Origin: a bacterium
Lineage (GTDB): Bacteria; Zixibacteria; MSB-5A5; GN15; FEB-12
Direction: 5' to 3'
Assembly: GCA_030629485.1 (NCBI GenBank)
Contig: DAOVOW010000138.1
Location: 1-6,033 of the forward strand
DNA length: 6,033 nt
Shown piece after piece: positions 1 through 5,866 of the stretch (its first letter is position 1; the number at the start of each line of letters is the position of its first letter). The notes under the pieces were generated by a model. The model was not told where the DNA came from. It saw only the letters and a list, made by a program, of their open reading frames with translations, and ran no database searches. The position numbers and the translations under genes were made by a program.

Positions 1-1
1 A

Positions 2-121
2 GCGGTTAACAGAGACAAGGACGCGCCGATTTTCAACGTCGCCAACTACGGCATTGTCGGTGATGCTATGGAGATCGTGCCCGCCCTGACCAATAAGTTC
101 AAGGCTGAGTTGGGGGGGTAA
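2..121 (+). CDS. etfA: Electron transfer flavoprotein alpha subunit, C-terminal fragment (5' end outside window)
   Basis: Only the last 39 codons are present, ending in TAA at 119-121. EtfA is the FAD-carrying large subunit of the ETF heterodimer, a soluble electron carrier between acyl-CoA or other flavin dehydrogenases and an ETF:quinone oxidoreductase or bifurcating partner. The fragment reads [11 protein letters not shown], then [16 protein letters not shown], which matches the conserved end of the family; the human protein has AINKDPEAPIF and VADYGIVADLFKVVP at the same place. The Asn of 'AVN' (fragment residue 3) and the Asp of 'GIVGD' (residue 21) are 18 residues apart, as are the two residues of human ETF alpha (Asn300, Asp318) known to contact the FAD adenylate part. 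The tail after the last helix is short, as usual. An etfB partner would be expected further left but is out of view. The next gene is convergent, so this is the 3' end of its transcription unit. Confidence 0.9.
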   Translation, partial: AVNRDKDAPIFNVANYGIVGDAMEIVPALTNKFKAELGG

Positions 122-136
122 CCGGCGATGCTGAGG

Positions 137-156
137 GGCAGATGAGGGTGTCTGCC
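137..156 (+). repeat. Small inverted repeat just after etfA, possible weak terminator
   Basis: GGCAGA (137-142) and TCTGCC (151-156) form a perfect 6-bp stem around an 8-nt loop, 15 bp after the etfA stop. The sequence that follows is GC-rich, not T-rich, so if it helps end the etfA transcript it is not a textbook intrinsic terminator. Confidence 0.3.
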
Positions 157-191
157 GCCCGCTGAATCCTTCGACTGTGCATTTGGCTAAA

Positions 192-219
192 CCCACCCGA
201 CGCCAGGGCTCTGGGTGGG
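192..219. repeat. Inverted repeat CCCACCC / GGGTGGG
   Basis: A 7-bp perfect stem (192-198 with 213-219) encloses 14 nt. A competing inner stem CCAG/CTGG (203-206 with 211-214) uses part of the same right arm, so two alternative folds are possible. It is followed by GTACCGATTTAT, which has only a short T-stretch. It could act as a terminator between the convergent genes or be part of a dispersed repeat. Confidence 0.35.
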
Positions 220-259
220 GTACCGATTTATCGCGGTGCACGAGGACGTACGCCGCGCA

Positions 260-301
260 CACAGACTCCGCTCATCCTCCGGCTCAGGATGAAGTTCTGT
301 G
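260..301. repeat. Composite palindrome, candidate dispersed intergenic repeat
   Basis: The outer arms CACAGA (260-265) and TCTGTG (296-301) and the inner arms TCATCCT (272-278) and AGGATGA (286-292) pair as one two-tier hairpin. There is an internal loop between the tiers and a 7-nt apical loop CCGGCTC. On the minus strand the core reads TTCATCCTGAGCCGGAGGATG. This resembles the 'TTCATCCTGAG...' palindromes seen repeatedly between genes in several uncultured bacterial genomes. Only one copy is in the window, so its repetitive nature is inferred. Confidence 0.4.
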
Positions 302-307
302 CCCGCC

Positions 308-330
308 CCCGTCAGTGTTCGGCTGACGGG
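308..330 (-). terminator. Hairpin spanning the stop codon of the PKD lipoprotein gene
   Basis: CCCGTCAG (308-315) and CTGACGGG (323-330) form a perfect 8-bp GC-rich stem with a 7-nt loop. The lipoprotein TGA stop (312-314) lies inside one arm. In the minus direction the stem is followed by GC-rich sequence. In the plus direction it is followed by TTGTCGCTTTCTTT, so it fits better as a brake on read-through from etfA than as the lipoprotein terminator. Its direction of action is uncertain. Confidence 0.35.
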
Positions 331-1820
331 TTGTCGCTTTCTTTACGCGCGGTCCCTTCCGGAACCTCCGCTATAATGATCGTCTTCTCAATCGTGTATG
401 AATCGCAGCAGGTTCCGACCGTGAGCGTGACGATATACGTGCCCGTGTCGGCATAGGTATAGAGGAAAGTGCTATCCATACGCTGGTTGTCGTCGCCGAG
501 ATTCCACAGCCAACCGGTTTTGAAGCCGGGCGTTATGTCGGTGAAGGTGAGTTCGGTGGCCGGGTCGAAAATGGTATCGGTACTTGGGTCGACGGTAAAG
601 GCCACCACGGTGGTGTCGATCGGCCAGGAGACGCAGACATAGTCGACAGCTACGTTTTCCATAGCCGAATCACCATCGAAGTAGCAGGGTCCGTAAGACT
701 GTAGTGTCACGGTGTACTGTCCATTGGTGTCGTAGGCGTGGACCACATCGAGCGGCATGGGATCGGCGGTGTCACTACGAGTACCATCGCCGAAGAACCA
801 GATCAGACTGTCGTACATAGCGCTGTCGACGAAGTTGGTGAGCAGCGCCTGAAACCTCACCTGGAACTGGAACTCACCTGAAAGGCAGCCTTCGAGAGGT
901 GTCAGAGCATTTATCTCAGTTTCCGGAGGACCATATACGGTGATAAAGTCGGGGATGGAATCAGTGCCAACCCCACCCTCGCTGTAGGCCGTCAGTTTGA
1001 CCGTGTACTTGCCGGGCTCGGCATATACGATAGTATCACTGCGCAACTCGCTGGTCATATCGTTGCCGAAATCCCAGAACACCAGGGTGTCGACCTTGCC
1101 ACCATAGTCGGTGCTGTCATCGAAAATGACCGTACACGGCACACACCCCTCAAATTTGTCGGCCCAGATGCGCGCCTCCGGACACTGGGTGATTTTGATC
1201 AAGCTGTCATACCCGATCACTTTGGCGCCGCATTCTCCCGTGACAGTGAGGGTGCATGAATACTCGCCGGCTGTATCGTAGACGTGAGTTGGGTTGGAAT
1301 CGGAGCTGCCCGGTTTGCCGTCGCCGAAATTCCAGGTCCAATTGGTGATACCGCCATAGTCGATAGGGCTGAAAGTGACTTCCATCCCGGGGCAACCGGA
1401 GTCGGGCGCCGCCGAGAAGCTGTCGACGGTAGTGCCGACGATGATGAAACGGTTCTTGACCTCATTGTCAACGCCGGGTTCTTCGTCGATTCCCTCGGTG
1501 TCGCGGATGAACAGCGTCACCGTGTAGGTGCCGGCCGAATCATAGGTATGCGTTGGATTGGTGTCGTTGGAAGAATCACCATCGCCGAAATACCACGACC
1601 ATTCATCGTGTGGCCCGCTTGACTTGTCGATAAACGTTACGGTCAACGGTACGCAGCCGGAATCGACGCTGTTAGTATCCAAACCGAACTCGGCTGTCGG
1701 ATGACCGGCGATGGTAAGTTCTGTGATTTCCGTAACCAGCGTGTCACAACCGGGTAACACCAGGCCGATCAGGCAGGCCGTAATGGCCATAAGCGGTAAC
1801 AATCTACGAATCTGTATCAA
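312..1820 (-). CDS. Secreted lipoprotein with five tandem PKD domains
   Basis: The protein has 502 residues. Residues 1-24 are a lipoprotein signal peptide: Arg5-Arg6, then a hydrophobic core, then lipobox L-P-G-C with lipidated Cys25. Five PKD (Ig-like beta-sandwich) domains follow at about 43-128, 133-211, 213-296, 302-394 and 405-484. Each carries the family core, W-x-[WF]-x-[FL]-G-D/N, and an end strand of the type Y-x-x-x-G-x-Y-x-V-x-L: WSWYFGDGD at 74-82, WTWNFGDG at 161-168, FWDFGND at 248-254, IWFFGDG at 340-346 and WLWNLGDD at 437-444. Domains 1-4 open with a Gly-Cys (Cys56, 143, 226, 312) before the first strand; domain 5 lacks it. PKD arrays usually serve surface adhesion, matrix binding or spacing of an enzymatic domain. 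No catalytic domain or C-terminal sorting domain is present, so the exact role is unknown. The start is TTG at 1818-1820, with GGAAGGG 7 nt upstream. The only nearby in-frame alternative, Met11, would lose the positively charged n-region. The gene appears monocistronic, convergent with etfA and divergent from the SPFH gene. Confidence 0.88.
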   Translation of the reverse strand: MIQIRRLLPLMAITACLIGLVLPGCDTLVTEITELTIAGHPTAEFGLDTNSVDSGCVPLTVTFIDKSSGPHDEWSWYFGDGDSSNDTNPTHTYDSAGTYTVTLFIRDTEGIDEEPGVDNEVKNRFIIVGTTVDSFSAAPDSGCPGMEVTFSPIDYGGITNWTWNFGDGKPGSSDSNPTHVYDTAGEYSCTLTVTGECGAKVIGYDSLIKITQCPEARIWADKFEGCVPCTVIFDDSTDYGGKVDTLVFWDFGNDMTSELRSDTIVYAEPGKYTVKLTAYSEGGVGTDSIPDFITVYGPPETEINALTPLEGCLSGEFQFQVRFQALLTNFVDSAMYDSLIWFFGDGTRSDTADPMPLDVVHAYDTNGQYTVTLQSYGPCYFDGDSAMENVAVDYVCVSWPIDTTVVAFTVDPSTDTIFDPATELTFTDITPGFKTGWLWNLGDDNQRMDSTFLYTYADTGTYIVTLTVGTCCDSYTIEKTIIIAEVPEGTARKESDNPSAEH

Positions 1821-1827
1821 CTATGAT

Positions 1828-1834
1828 CCCTTCC
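1828..1834 (-). promoter_or_regulatory. Ribosome binding site supporting a TTG start
   Basis: Read on the minus strand, GGAAGGG lies 7 nt before TTG (1820-1818). An ATG slightly further upstream (1838-1840, read on the minus strand) is out of frame. The well-placed purine tract plus the intact signal peptide decide in favour of the TTG start. Confidence 0.6.
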
Positions 1835-1850
1835 ATAATGCCTTTGTGTC

Positions 1851-1880
1851 TATATACACCCGAGCGGAGGCATGTGTCAA
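1851..1880 (-). promoter_or_regulatory. Sigma70-type promoter for the PKD lipoprotein gene
   Basis: On the minus strand a perfect TTGACA -35 (1880-1875) is followed after 18 nt by TATATA (1856-1851), which matches four of six positions of the -10 consensus. Transcription would begin near 1844, giving a leader of about 24 nt that contains the GGAAGGG ribosome binding site. The sequence upstream of the -35 (CATAAATAAT on the minus strand) is A/T-rich. Confidence 0.6.
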
Positions 1881-1920
1881 ATTATTTATGACGGCGCCTC
1901 ATCGCGCCCGTCAACACACC

Positions 1921-1938
1921 GGGCTTCGATTCAAGCCC
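1921..1938. repeat. Inverted repeat GGGCTT / AAGCCC upstream of the SPFH gene
   Basis: A perfect 6-bp stem (1921-1926 with 1933-1938) encloses a 6-nt loop, about 58 bp before the SPFH start codon. It could be an operator, a leader hairpin or chance. Confidence 0.3.
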
Positions 1939-1983
1939 AAGCCGGTTGTTGACGACAATTCGAGTAAGATGAAAACATCACCG

Positions 1984-1990
1984 TAGGGAG
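1984..1990 (+). promoter_or_regulatory. Ribosome binding site of the SPFH gene
   Basis: TAGGGAG ends 5 nt before the ATG at 1996. It contains the AGGGAG purine core and fixes the start codon. Confidence 0.65.
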
Positions 1991-1995
1991 ATATC

Positions 1996-3135
1996 ATGGG
2001 TTTGTTGATTGAAGTACTGGAATGGGTCGACCCGAGCGGCGAGGAAATGATCTATCGCATCCCGCAACAGGGTTCGGCCGACATCAAGATGGGGGCGCAG
2101 TTGATCGTGCGCGATAGCCAGATGGCCATGTTCTTCAAGAACGGTCATGCCGCCGATTCGTTCACGACCGGACGGCACACGTTGTCGACCCTGAACCTTC
2201 CGATTCTGACCAGGCTGTTAGCTTTTCCGTTTGGTTTCAATTCGCCGTTTCGTTCCGAGGTTTACTTTGTCAACCTGAAGGTTTTCACCAACTTGAAATG
2301 GGGCACCAAACATCCGGTGACGTTCAAAGACAGCAAGCTGGGGTTGATCAGACTGCGCGGCCACGGCGCGTTTACTATCAAGATCCAAAACCCTCCTCTG
2401 TTTCTGAACTCAATCGTCGGTCGGCAGGCGCGCTACACCACGGATGAAATCCAGAGCTACCTGCGCGACGTCATCATAGCCCGCATGAACGACCTGCTGG
2501 GGGAGAAACTTGACACCATCCTCGATCTGCCCGCTATTTATACGGAACTGGCCGAGCAATTCAAGCAGATCGTGACCAACGAATTCGAAAAGTACGGCAT
2601 GGAACTGGTGGACTTCTTTATCTCCTCCATCACGCCACCGGAGGAAGTGGCCAAGATGATCGACCATCGCTCCGGGTTGGAGGCGGTGGGTGATCTTGAC
2701 AAGTTCCTCAAATTCGAGATGGCCAGAGGTCTGGGATCATCCGGCGGCGCGGGGCAGGCCGGATCGGCTATGGGTATGGCTGCCGGGGTGGGGATAATGA
2801 TGCCGGCCATGTTGTCGAAAGTTTTCTCCCCCGAACAGCAGGACCTCAAGCGCGAATCGATCGCCACCGTGGCCTGCCCCGGATGTCACGCTGAAACCCC
2901 CGAGCAGTCTCGATATTGCTATCGCTGTGGACATCCCATGGTGGTTCAGAACACCTGCCCCTCGTGCAACAAAGAACTGCCCACCGAAGCCAACTTCTGC
3001 CACTTCTGTGGACACAAACTTGATGCCCGAGCACAGTGCCCGCACTGTAGTGCCGAGGTGGTGCCGGGATCGAAGTTCTGCGGCGCCTGCGGTAAGGCAG
3101 CAAGCGGCGATGACGCAACTGACGCAGACAAGTAA
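1996..3135 (+). CDS. SPFH-domain protein (YdjI / 'virion core protein' family) with three C-terminal zinc ribbons
   Basis: The protein has 379 residues and belongs to the stomatin/prohibitin-like SPFH group of COG4260, which includes B. subtilis YdjI. The N-terminus ([17 protein letters not shown]), the block [18 protein letters not shown] (33-50), the [16 protein letters not shown] stretch (56-71), the SEVYFVN strand (87-93), KWGTKHPV (101-108) and the helix before [12 protein letters not shown] (207-218) are typical. Family members assemble on membranes as scaffolds; YdjI works with PspA in envelope stress. There is no N-terminal membrane anchor. A Gly/Ala/Met-rich hydrophobic linker (245-273) follows and may touch membrane. 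Three four-cysteine zinc ribbons come next: C294/C297/C308/C311, C321/C324/C335/C338 and C348/C351/C362/C365. The length is normal for members with such a tail. The gene overlaps the next one by 26 bp and is co-transcribed with it. The exact function here is inferred, the family is not. Confidence 0.88.
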   Translation: MGLLIEVLEWVDPSGEEMIYRIPQQGSADIKMGAQLIVRDSQMAMFFKNGHAADSFTTGRHTLSTLNLPILTRLLAFPFGFNSPFRSEVYFVNLKVFTNLKWGTKHPVTFKDSKLGLIRLRGHGAFTIKIQNPPLFLNSIVGRQARYTTDEIQSYLRDVIIARMNDLLGEKLDTILDLPAIYTELAEQFKQIVTNEFEKYGMELVDFFISSITPPEEVAKMIDHRSGLEAVGDLDKFLKFEMARGLGSSGGAGQAGSAMGMAAGVGIMMPAMLSKVFSPEQQDLKRESIATVACPGCHAETPEQSRYCYRCGHPMVVQNTCPSCNKELPTEANFCHFCGHKLDARAQCPHCSAEVVPGSKFCGACGKAASGDDATDADK

Positions 3136-4525
3136 GAATCTCAGCGGATTCTATATCGGTGTCGGCTGTCCCGGCTGCGGCAGCGAACTCAAGCTGGAAT
3201 CGGAGTTTTTTGTAATCTCTTGTGACCACTGTGGCTCAGTGCTCAGAGTGACCCAGCCGGAAATACCCCCGGCCTATCTAGTCTCAGCGAAAATATCGAA
3301 GCGAGAGGCCCGCTTCAGTATCGATCGCCACCTCAAAGAGAACGATCTGCCCCTGACCGGTTCCGACCTGCAGTTCAAGTATCTTTACTATCCCTACTGG
3401 AAGGTCGATGCCATTATGCTGAAAGTGCGCAACCGCATCGAAACGCGCGAATACGGGTATGATGAAGACGGCAATCCGCAGGACGTGTCGGAGGTGGAGA
3501 AAACCGATGTCAGCTTGACTCCATACAGTACTACCTTGCCCGCCGGGGCCGATTTCGACGGCATTCCCAATGGGATCGGCGTCAGGACCAGCTATCTCAA
3601 ATTGGTACCTTTCTCGCGGGCCAATACCCAGGACGGCTTTGACCCCCTGCCGGTGGTCAAACCCTGGTCCGAGGCCTGGCAGGAGTTACTCGTGCGTGTC
3701 AACGGCCTGGCGCAGCTCGATGAAGCAGCCTTTGGGAAAAATCGAACCGAGTTGTACCGCCCAGTGGCTTCACTGGTCTATTTTCCATGCATCGTGGTAG
3801 AGTCCTATGCCGGCGGTGACTTCAATCGATTCGTAGTTGACGCCGTGACCGGTCGCCTGCTGGATCATGTCGATCAACTTAAGTATTCTGACGATGTCAG
3901 CCCGATGGAGCCGCCCCAAATGGAGTTCGGCCAACTGAGCGTTGATTTCCATCGCTGTCCCAACTGTGCCGACGACCTGCCGCCGGAACAGTCGATTCTC
4001 TATATCTGCAACAACTGCCATCAGATTGTATCACTCGAACGGCCGGCCGAGAACGTCGGTTCTATTTCTGTGACCGTGGCCGAAGGCAGCGCCACCGATC
4101 AACTGTTTCCATTCTGGTCATTGCAGATGGCGCCTGAAGTACACGGCCGCCTGCAACGTCTGTTTGGCGGTCTGTTTCGCTCCGACCGTCTGGTCATCCC
4201 GGCCTTTCGCACCGGCAACTTCGAAGCCATGTTCCGATTGGCCAGACGGATGTCCACGGCTCTTCCGAAAATCGAACTAACTCCGGTTGAGAGTTTCGAT
4301 CATCGCTGCCGACCGTTGTCAATCGGTTTGGCGGAAGCTCGGATGCTGGCCGGGATTATCACCTACCGAGCCGAGCTTGCCCGGCTGGCCGGGACGCTGG
4401 CTCAGAAAAGCGATCTGGAAGTGGTCGGCGCCGATCTGTTCTACGCACCCTTTCATCCCGAGAGCTACTTCTACGTCGACTCCGTAATGGGAGCCGTTAC
4501 CTTCGAAAAAAAACTGATCGGTTGA
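3110..4525 (+). CDS. Uncharacterised double zinc-ribbon protein, translationally coupled to the SPFH gene
   Basis: The 471-residue product has no function I can name. Zinc ribbon 1 is C20-PG-C23 with C38-DH-C41; zinc ribbon 2 is C283-PN-C286 with C300-NN-C303. Between and after them lie beta-rich segments with repeated motifs: YYPYWKV (93-99), LVPF (165-168), VYFPC (223-227) and VVDAVTG (242-248) in the first half; LFPFW (332-336), LVIPAF (361-366), FYAPF (444-448) and YVDSVMG (455-461) in the second. The order is the same in both halves, so I infer an internal duplication. The VDAxTG strand resembles PepSY-type domains. No signal peptide or membrane helix is evident, so it is probably cytoplasmic. 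The ATG at 3110 is chosen because it starts just before zinc ribbon 1; an in-frame ATG at 2927 would add 61 low-complexity residues wholly inside the SPFH gene. Zinc-ribbon partners also occur with YdjI in B. subtilis (YdjG), which suggests a shared complex. Such proteins are sometimes mislabelled as replication factors. Confidence 0.8.
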   Translation: MTQLTQTSKNLSGFYIGVGCPGCGSELKLESEFFVISCDHCGSVLRVTQPEIPPAYLVSAKISKREARFSIDRHLKENDLPLTGSDLQFKYLYYPYWKVDAIMLKVRNRIETREYGYDEDGNPQDVSEVEKTDVSLTPYSTTLPAGADFDGIPNGIGVRTSYLKLVPFSRANTQDGFDPLPVVKPWSEAWQELLVRVNGLAQLDEAAFGKNRTELYRPVASLVYFPCIVVESYAGGDFNRFVVDAVTGRLLDHVDQLKYSDDVSPMEPPQMEFGQLSVDFHRCPNCADDLPPEQSILYICNNCHQIVSLERPAENVGSISVTVAEGSATDQLFPFWSLQMAPEVHGRLQRLFGGLFRSDRLVIPAFRTGNFEAMFRLARRMSTALPKIELTPVESFDHRCRPLSIGLAEARMLAGIITYRAELARLAGTLAQKSDLEVVGADLFYAPFHPESYFYVDSVMGAVTFEKKLIG

Positions 4526-4549
4526 ACGCTGATCGGAACGTCCGGGGCT

Positions 4550-4598
4550 GTCGGCGGTACAAGATTTCGGATCAGCCGCGGCCCGCCGATTTGTCTTG
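4550..4598 (+). terminator. Possible terminator of the SPFH/zinc-ribbon operon
   Basis: TCGGCGG (4551-4557) pairs perfectly with CCGCCGA (4583-4589), with a further G-U pair outside it (4550/4590). The 25-nt loop can itself form a small CGG/CCG hairpin. The right arm runs into a modestly T-rich stretch, TTTGTCTTGCC. The long loop and interrupted T-tract keep this tentative. Confidence 0.35.
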
Positions 4599-4686
4599 CC
4601 TGACCAGTGGAGATTGACTATTATCGGGCCTGTGTACAGAACTTGAAACTGGTACGACCCAATCGGATTTGGGATATTGACTACAC

Positions 4687-4715
4687 TTGATAACAAGACC
4701 TGCCGGCTCTATTCT
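4687..4715 (+). promoter_or_regulatory. Sigma70-type promoter for the Asp-box propeller gene
   Basis: TTGATA (4687-4692, five of six consensus positions) is followed by a 17-nt spacer and TATTCT (4710-4715, four of six). Transcription would start near 4722, leaving a leader of about 40 nt before the ATG at 4763. The separate promoter suggests the propeller gene is not part of the preceding operon. Confidence 0.5.
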
Positions 4716-4748
4716 GCGTCGTTCAGGGTGAGCGGCTGTTTTCTTTTT

Positions 4749-4755
4749 GGGAGAG
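4749..4755 (+). promoter_or_regulatory. Ribosome binding site of the propeller gene
   Basis: GGGAGAG lies 7 nt before the ATG at 4763, good spacing and composition, preceded by a T-rich run. Confidence 0.6.
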
Positions 4756-4762
4756 TGCTTTT

Positions 4763-5866
4763 ATGAGAAGAGACACGCGACCCGCTCGGCTGGTTCTGCC
4801 GGTTCTAATGTTAATGGCTGCGACCTCGTCGGCGCAACTCATGCCGTCGGCTTTTACCTCACCCGATAGCGGCTACCTTACCAACAGCGCCATCGATATC
4901 ATCGAACATGCCGGCGGTGTCTGGCTGGCTACCGGTGAGGGCCTCAACGCAACAGCCGATGGCGGCCTGACCTGGTCGATCCATAACTCAGCCTCAGGTG
5001 GCTCGCAGCCGCTCATCAGCGATAATATATCGGCGATTTTCTCTATTGGCGGACGTCTATGGGTCGGCTCGAATCATAGTGAGGTGATCAACGATCGGTT
5101 GTTCACTCTCTCCGACGGGGTATCCTATTCCGACGACAACGGGTTCAACTGGACCCAGATCGACTTCTCACTGGTGGGCCAGAATATCCCGTTCGTGACA
5201 GGGGGCGACAGGGTGATCTATGATATCACCGGTCACGATGAGTGGCTGTTTTTCACTGCTTTCGCCGGTGGCTTCCTGGCCTCACGCGACGGCGGCATCA
5301 GTTGGCGACGCATATACGCATCAGGCCTCGATTCGATCCAGTTCAATTCCGGCGGGGTGCCGTCGTATAGGAATCGTTATTTCTCCTGCGCCACCGACAC
5401 CTCACATGGTGACACCCTGGTGGTCTGGGCCGGCACAGCCGGTGGACTGATGGAGTTCATCTATGCGCCGCCTCGCGAGAAACCATACTCCAAGGTGATC
5501 AATCGCATCGCGTTCTGCGATGAATGTACCGACAGCAGCTTTGTTTTCTTCGGCGGCAACGATGGAGTGACCCGCGGCTTGATAACCGGGGCGCCGTACA
5601 TAAGCCGCTTTGTTGAGGACGGTCTGCCGGGATCACAAGTATCAGCTATGATCGATTTCCGCGGGCGGCTATTCGTAGGGACGATCGATCCCGACCTGGA
5701 CATTCCGACCGGTCTGGCTATCTCCGATGATCGAGGTGAGTCGTTCTACTCCTCGGGCGCTTTTTCCGGCGACACCATATCCGACTTTACGGTTATTGGC
5801 GAGCGTCTCTACATGGCTGCACAAGAAGGTGGCTTGGTCGTCTCGCTCGATACCGGAATGATCTGA
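4763..5866 (+). CDS. Exported Asp-box (BNR-type) beta-propeller protein, ended by a suspicious in-frame TGA
   Basis: The open frame encodes 367 residues. Residues 1-24 are a Sec signal peptide: an Arg-rich start, the hydrophobic run LVLPVLMLMAAT, then SSA with likely cleavage before Gln25. The mature part is a beta-propeller marked by Asp-boxes (S/T-x-D-x-G-x-[ST]-W): TADGGLTW (64-71), SDDNGFNW (123-130), SRDGGISW (174-181), SDDRGESF (321-328, Phe in place of Trp) and SLDTGMI at 361-367. Recurring blade strands such as GGVWLATGEGL (51-61), GRLWVGS (97-103) and GRLFVGT (301-307) fit WD40/YVTN- or Ycf48-like propellers. Such proteins are usually periplasmic or secreted binding modules; no enzymatic residues can be assigned. 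The fifth Asp-box is cut exactly at its Trp position by TGA (5864-5866), and the same frame continues with blade-like sequence to the window edge. The propeller is therefore probably incomplete at residue 367. Good ribosome binding site and own promoter. Confidence 0.8.
   Translation: MRRDTRPARLVLPVLMLMAATSSAQLMPSAFTSPDSGYLTNSAIDIIEHAGGVWLATGEGLNATADGGLTWSIHNSASGGSQPLISDNISAIFSIGGRLWVGSNHSEVINDRLFTLSDGVSYSDDNGFNWTQIDFSLVGQNIPFVTGGDRVIYDITGHDEWLFFTAFAGGFLASRDGGISWRRIYASGLDSIQFNSGGVPSYRNRYFSCATDTSHGDTLVVWAGTAGGLMEFIYAPPREKPYSKVINRIAFCDECTDSSFVFFGGNDGVTRGLITGAPYISRFVEDGLPGSQVSAMIDFRGRLFVGTIDPDLDIPTGLAISDDRGESFYSSGAFSGDTISDFTVIGERLYMAAQEGGLVVSLDTGMI

Larger units (their letters stand above)
122..311. 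other. Convergent intergenic region rich in inverted repeats
   Basis: This 190 bp gap between the ends of etfA and the oppositely oriented PKD lipoprotein gene shows no coding potential that I can support. It contains at least three potential hairpins (137-156, 192-219 and 260-301), and a fourth at 308-330 overlaps the stop codon of the lipoprotein gene. None is followed by a clean T-run, so a classical Rho-independent terminator is not certain. The sequence around 260-301 has the look of a dispersed intergenic palindrome. Confidence 0.6.
1821..1995. other. Divergent intergenic control region
   Basis: This 175 bp region separates the 5' ends of the PKD lipoprotein gene (leftward) and the SPFH gene (rightward). 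It holds a strong-looking leftward promoter (1851-1880), an A/T-rich patch behind it (1880-1889) that could act as an UP-like element, a 6-bp hairpin (1921-1938), a 13-bp near-palindrome (1946-1958) and the SPFH ribosome binding site. I see no convincing rightward -35/-10 pair. Confidence 0.55.
4526..4762. other. Intergenic region with possible terminator and a promoter
   Basis: This 237 bp gap lies between the zinc-ribbon gene and the propeller gene. It begins with an 8-bp direct repeat CTGATCGG (4514-4521, inside the upstream gene's last codons, and 4529-4536). It then holds a long-loop hairpin (4550-4590), a small 5-bp hairpin CCCAA/TTGGG (4658-4673), a promoter (4687-4715) and a ribosome binding site. 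I see no supported small gene on either strand. Confidence 0.5.

Noticed and set aside
1284..1622. A 112-codon open frame on the plus strand opposite the PKD lipoprotein gene
   Set aside because: It lies entirely antisense to a gene with clear PKD domains. Its translation has no recognisable domain and reflects the codon bias of the other strand.
1949..1978. Rightward sigma70 promoter for the SPFH gene using TTGACG
   Set aside because: With a 16-18 nt spacer, the best -10 matches only about three of six positions. TAAGAT at 1965 is only 10 nt from the -35.
2846..3229. A 127-codon minus-strand open frame across the SPFH/zinc-ribbon junction
   Set aside because: It is antisense to the cysteine-rich zinc ribbons of two well-supported genes, and its product is a low-complexity Arg-rich shadow.
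4319..4696. A 125-codon minus-strand open frame extending into the 4526-4762 gap
   Set aside because: Most of it is antisense to the zinc-ribbon gene. It has no recognisable domain, and the gap has a better explanation as a terminator plus promoter region.
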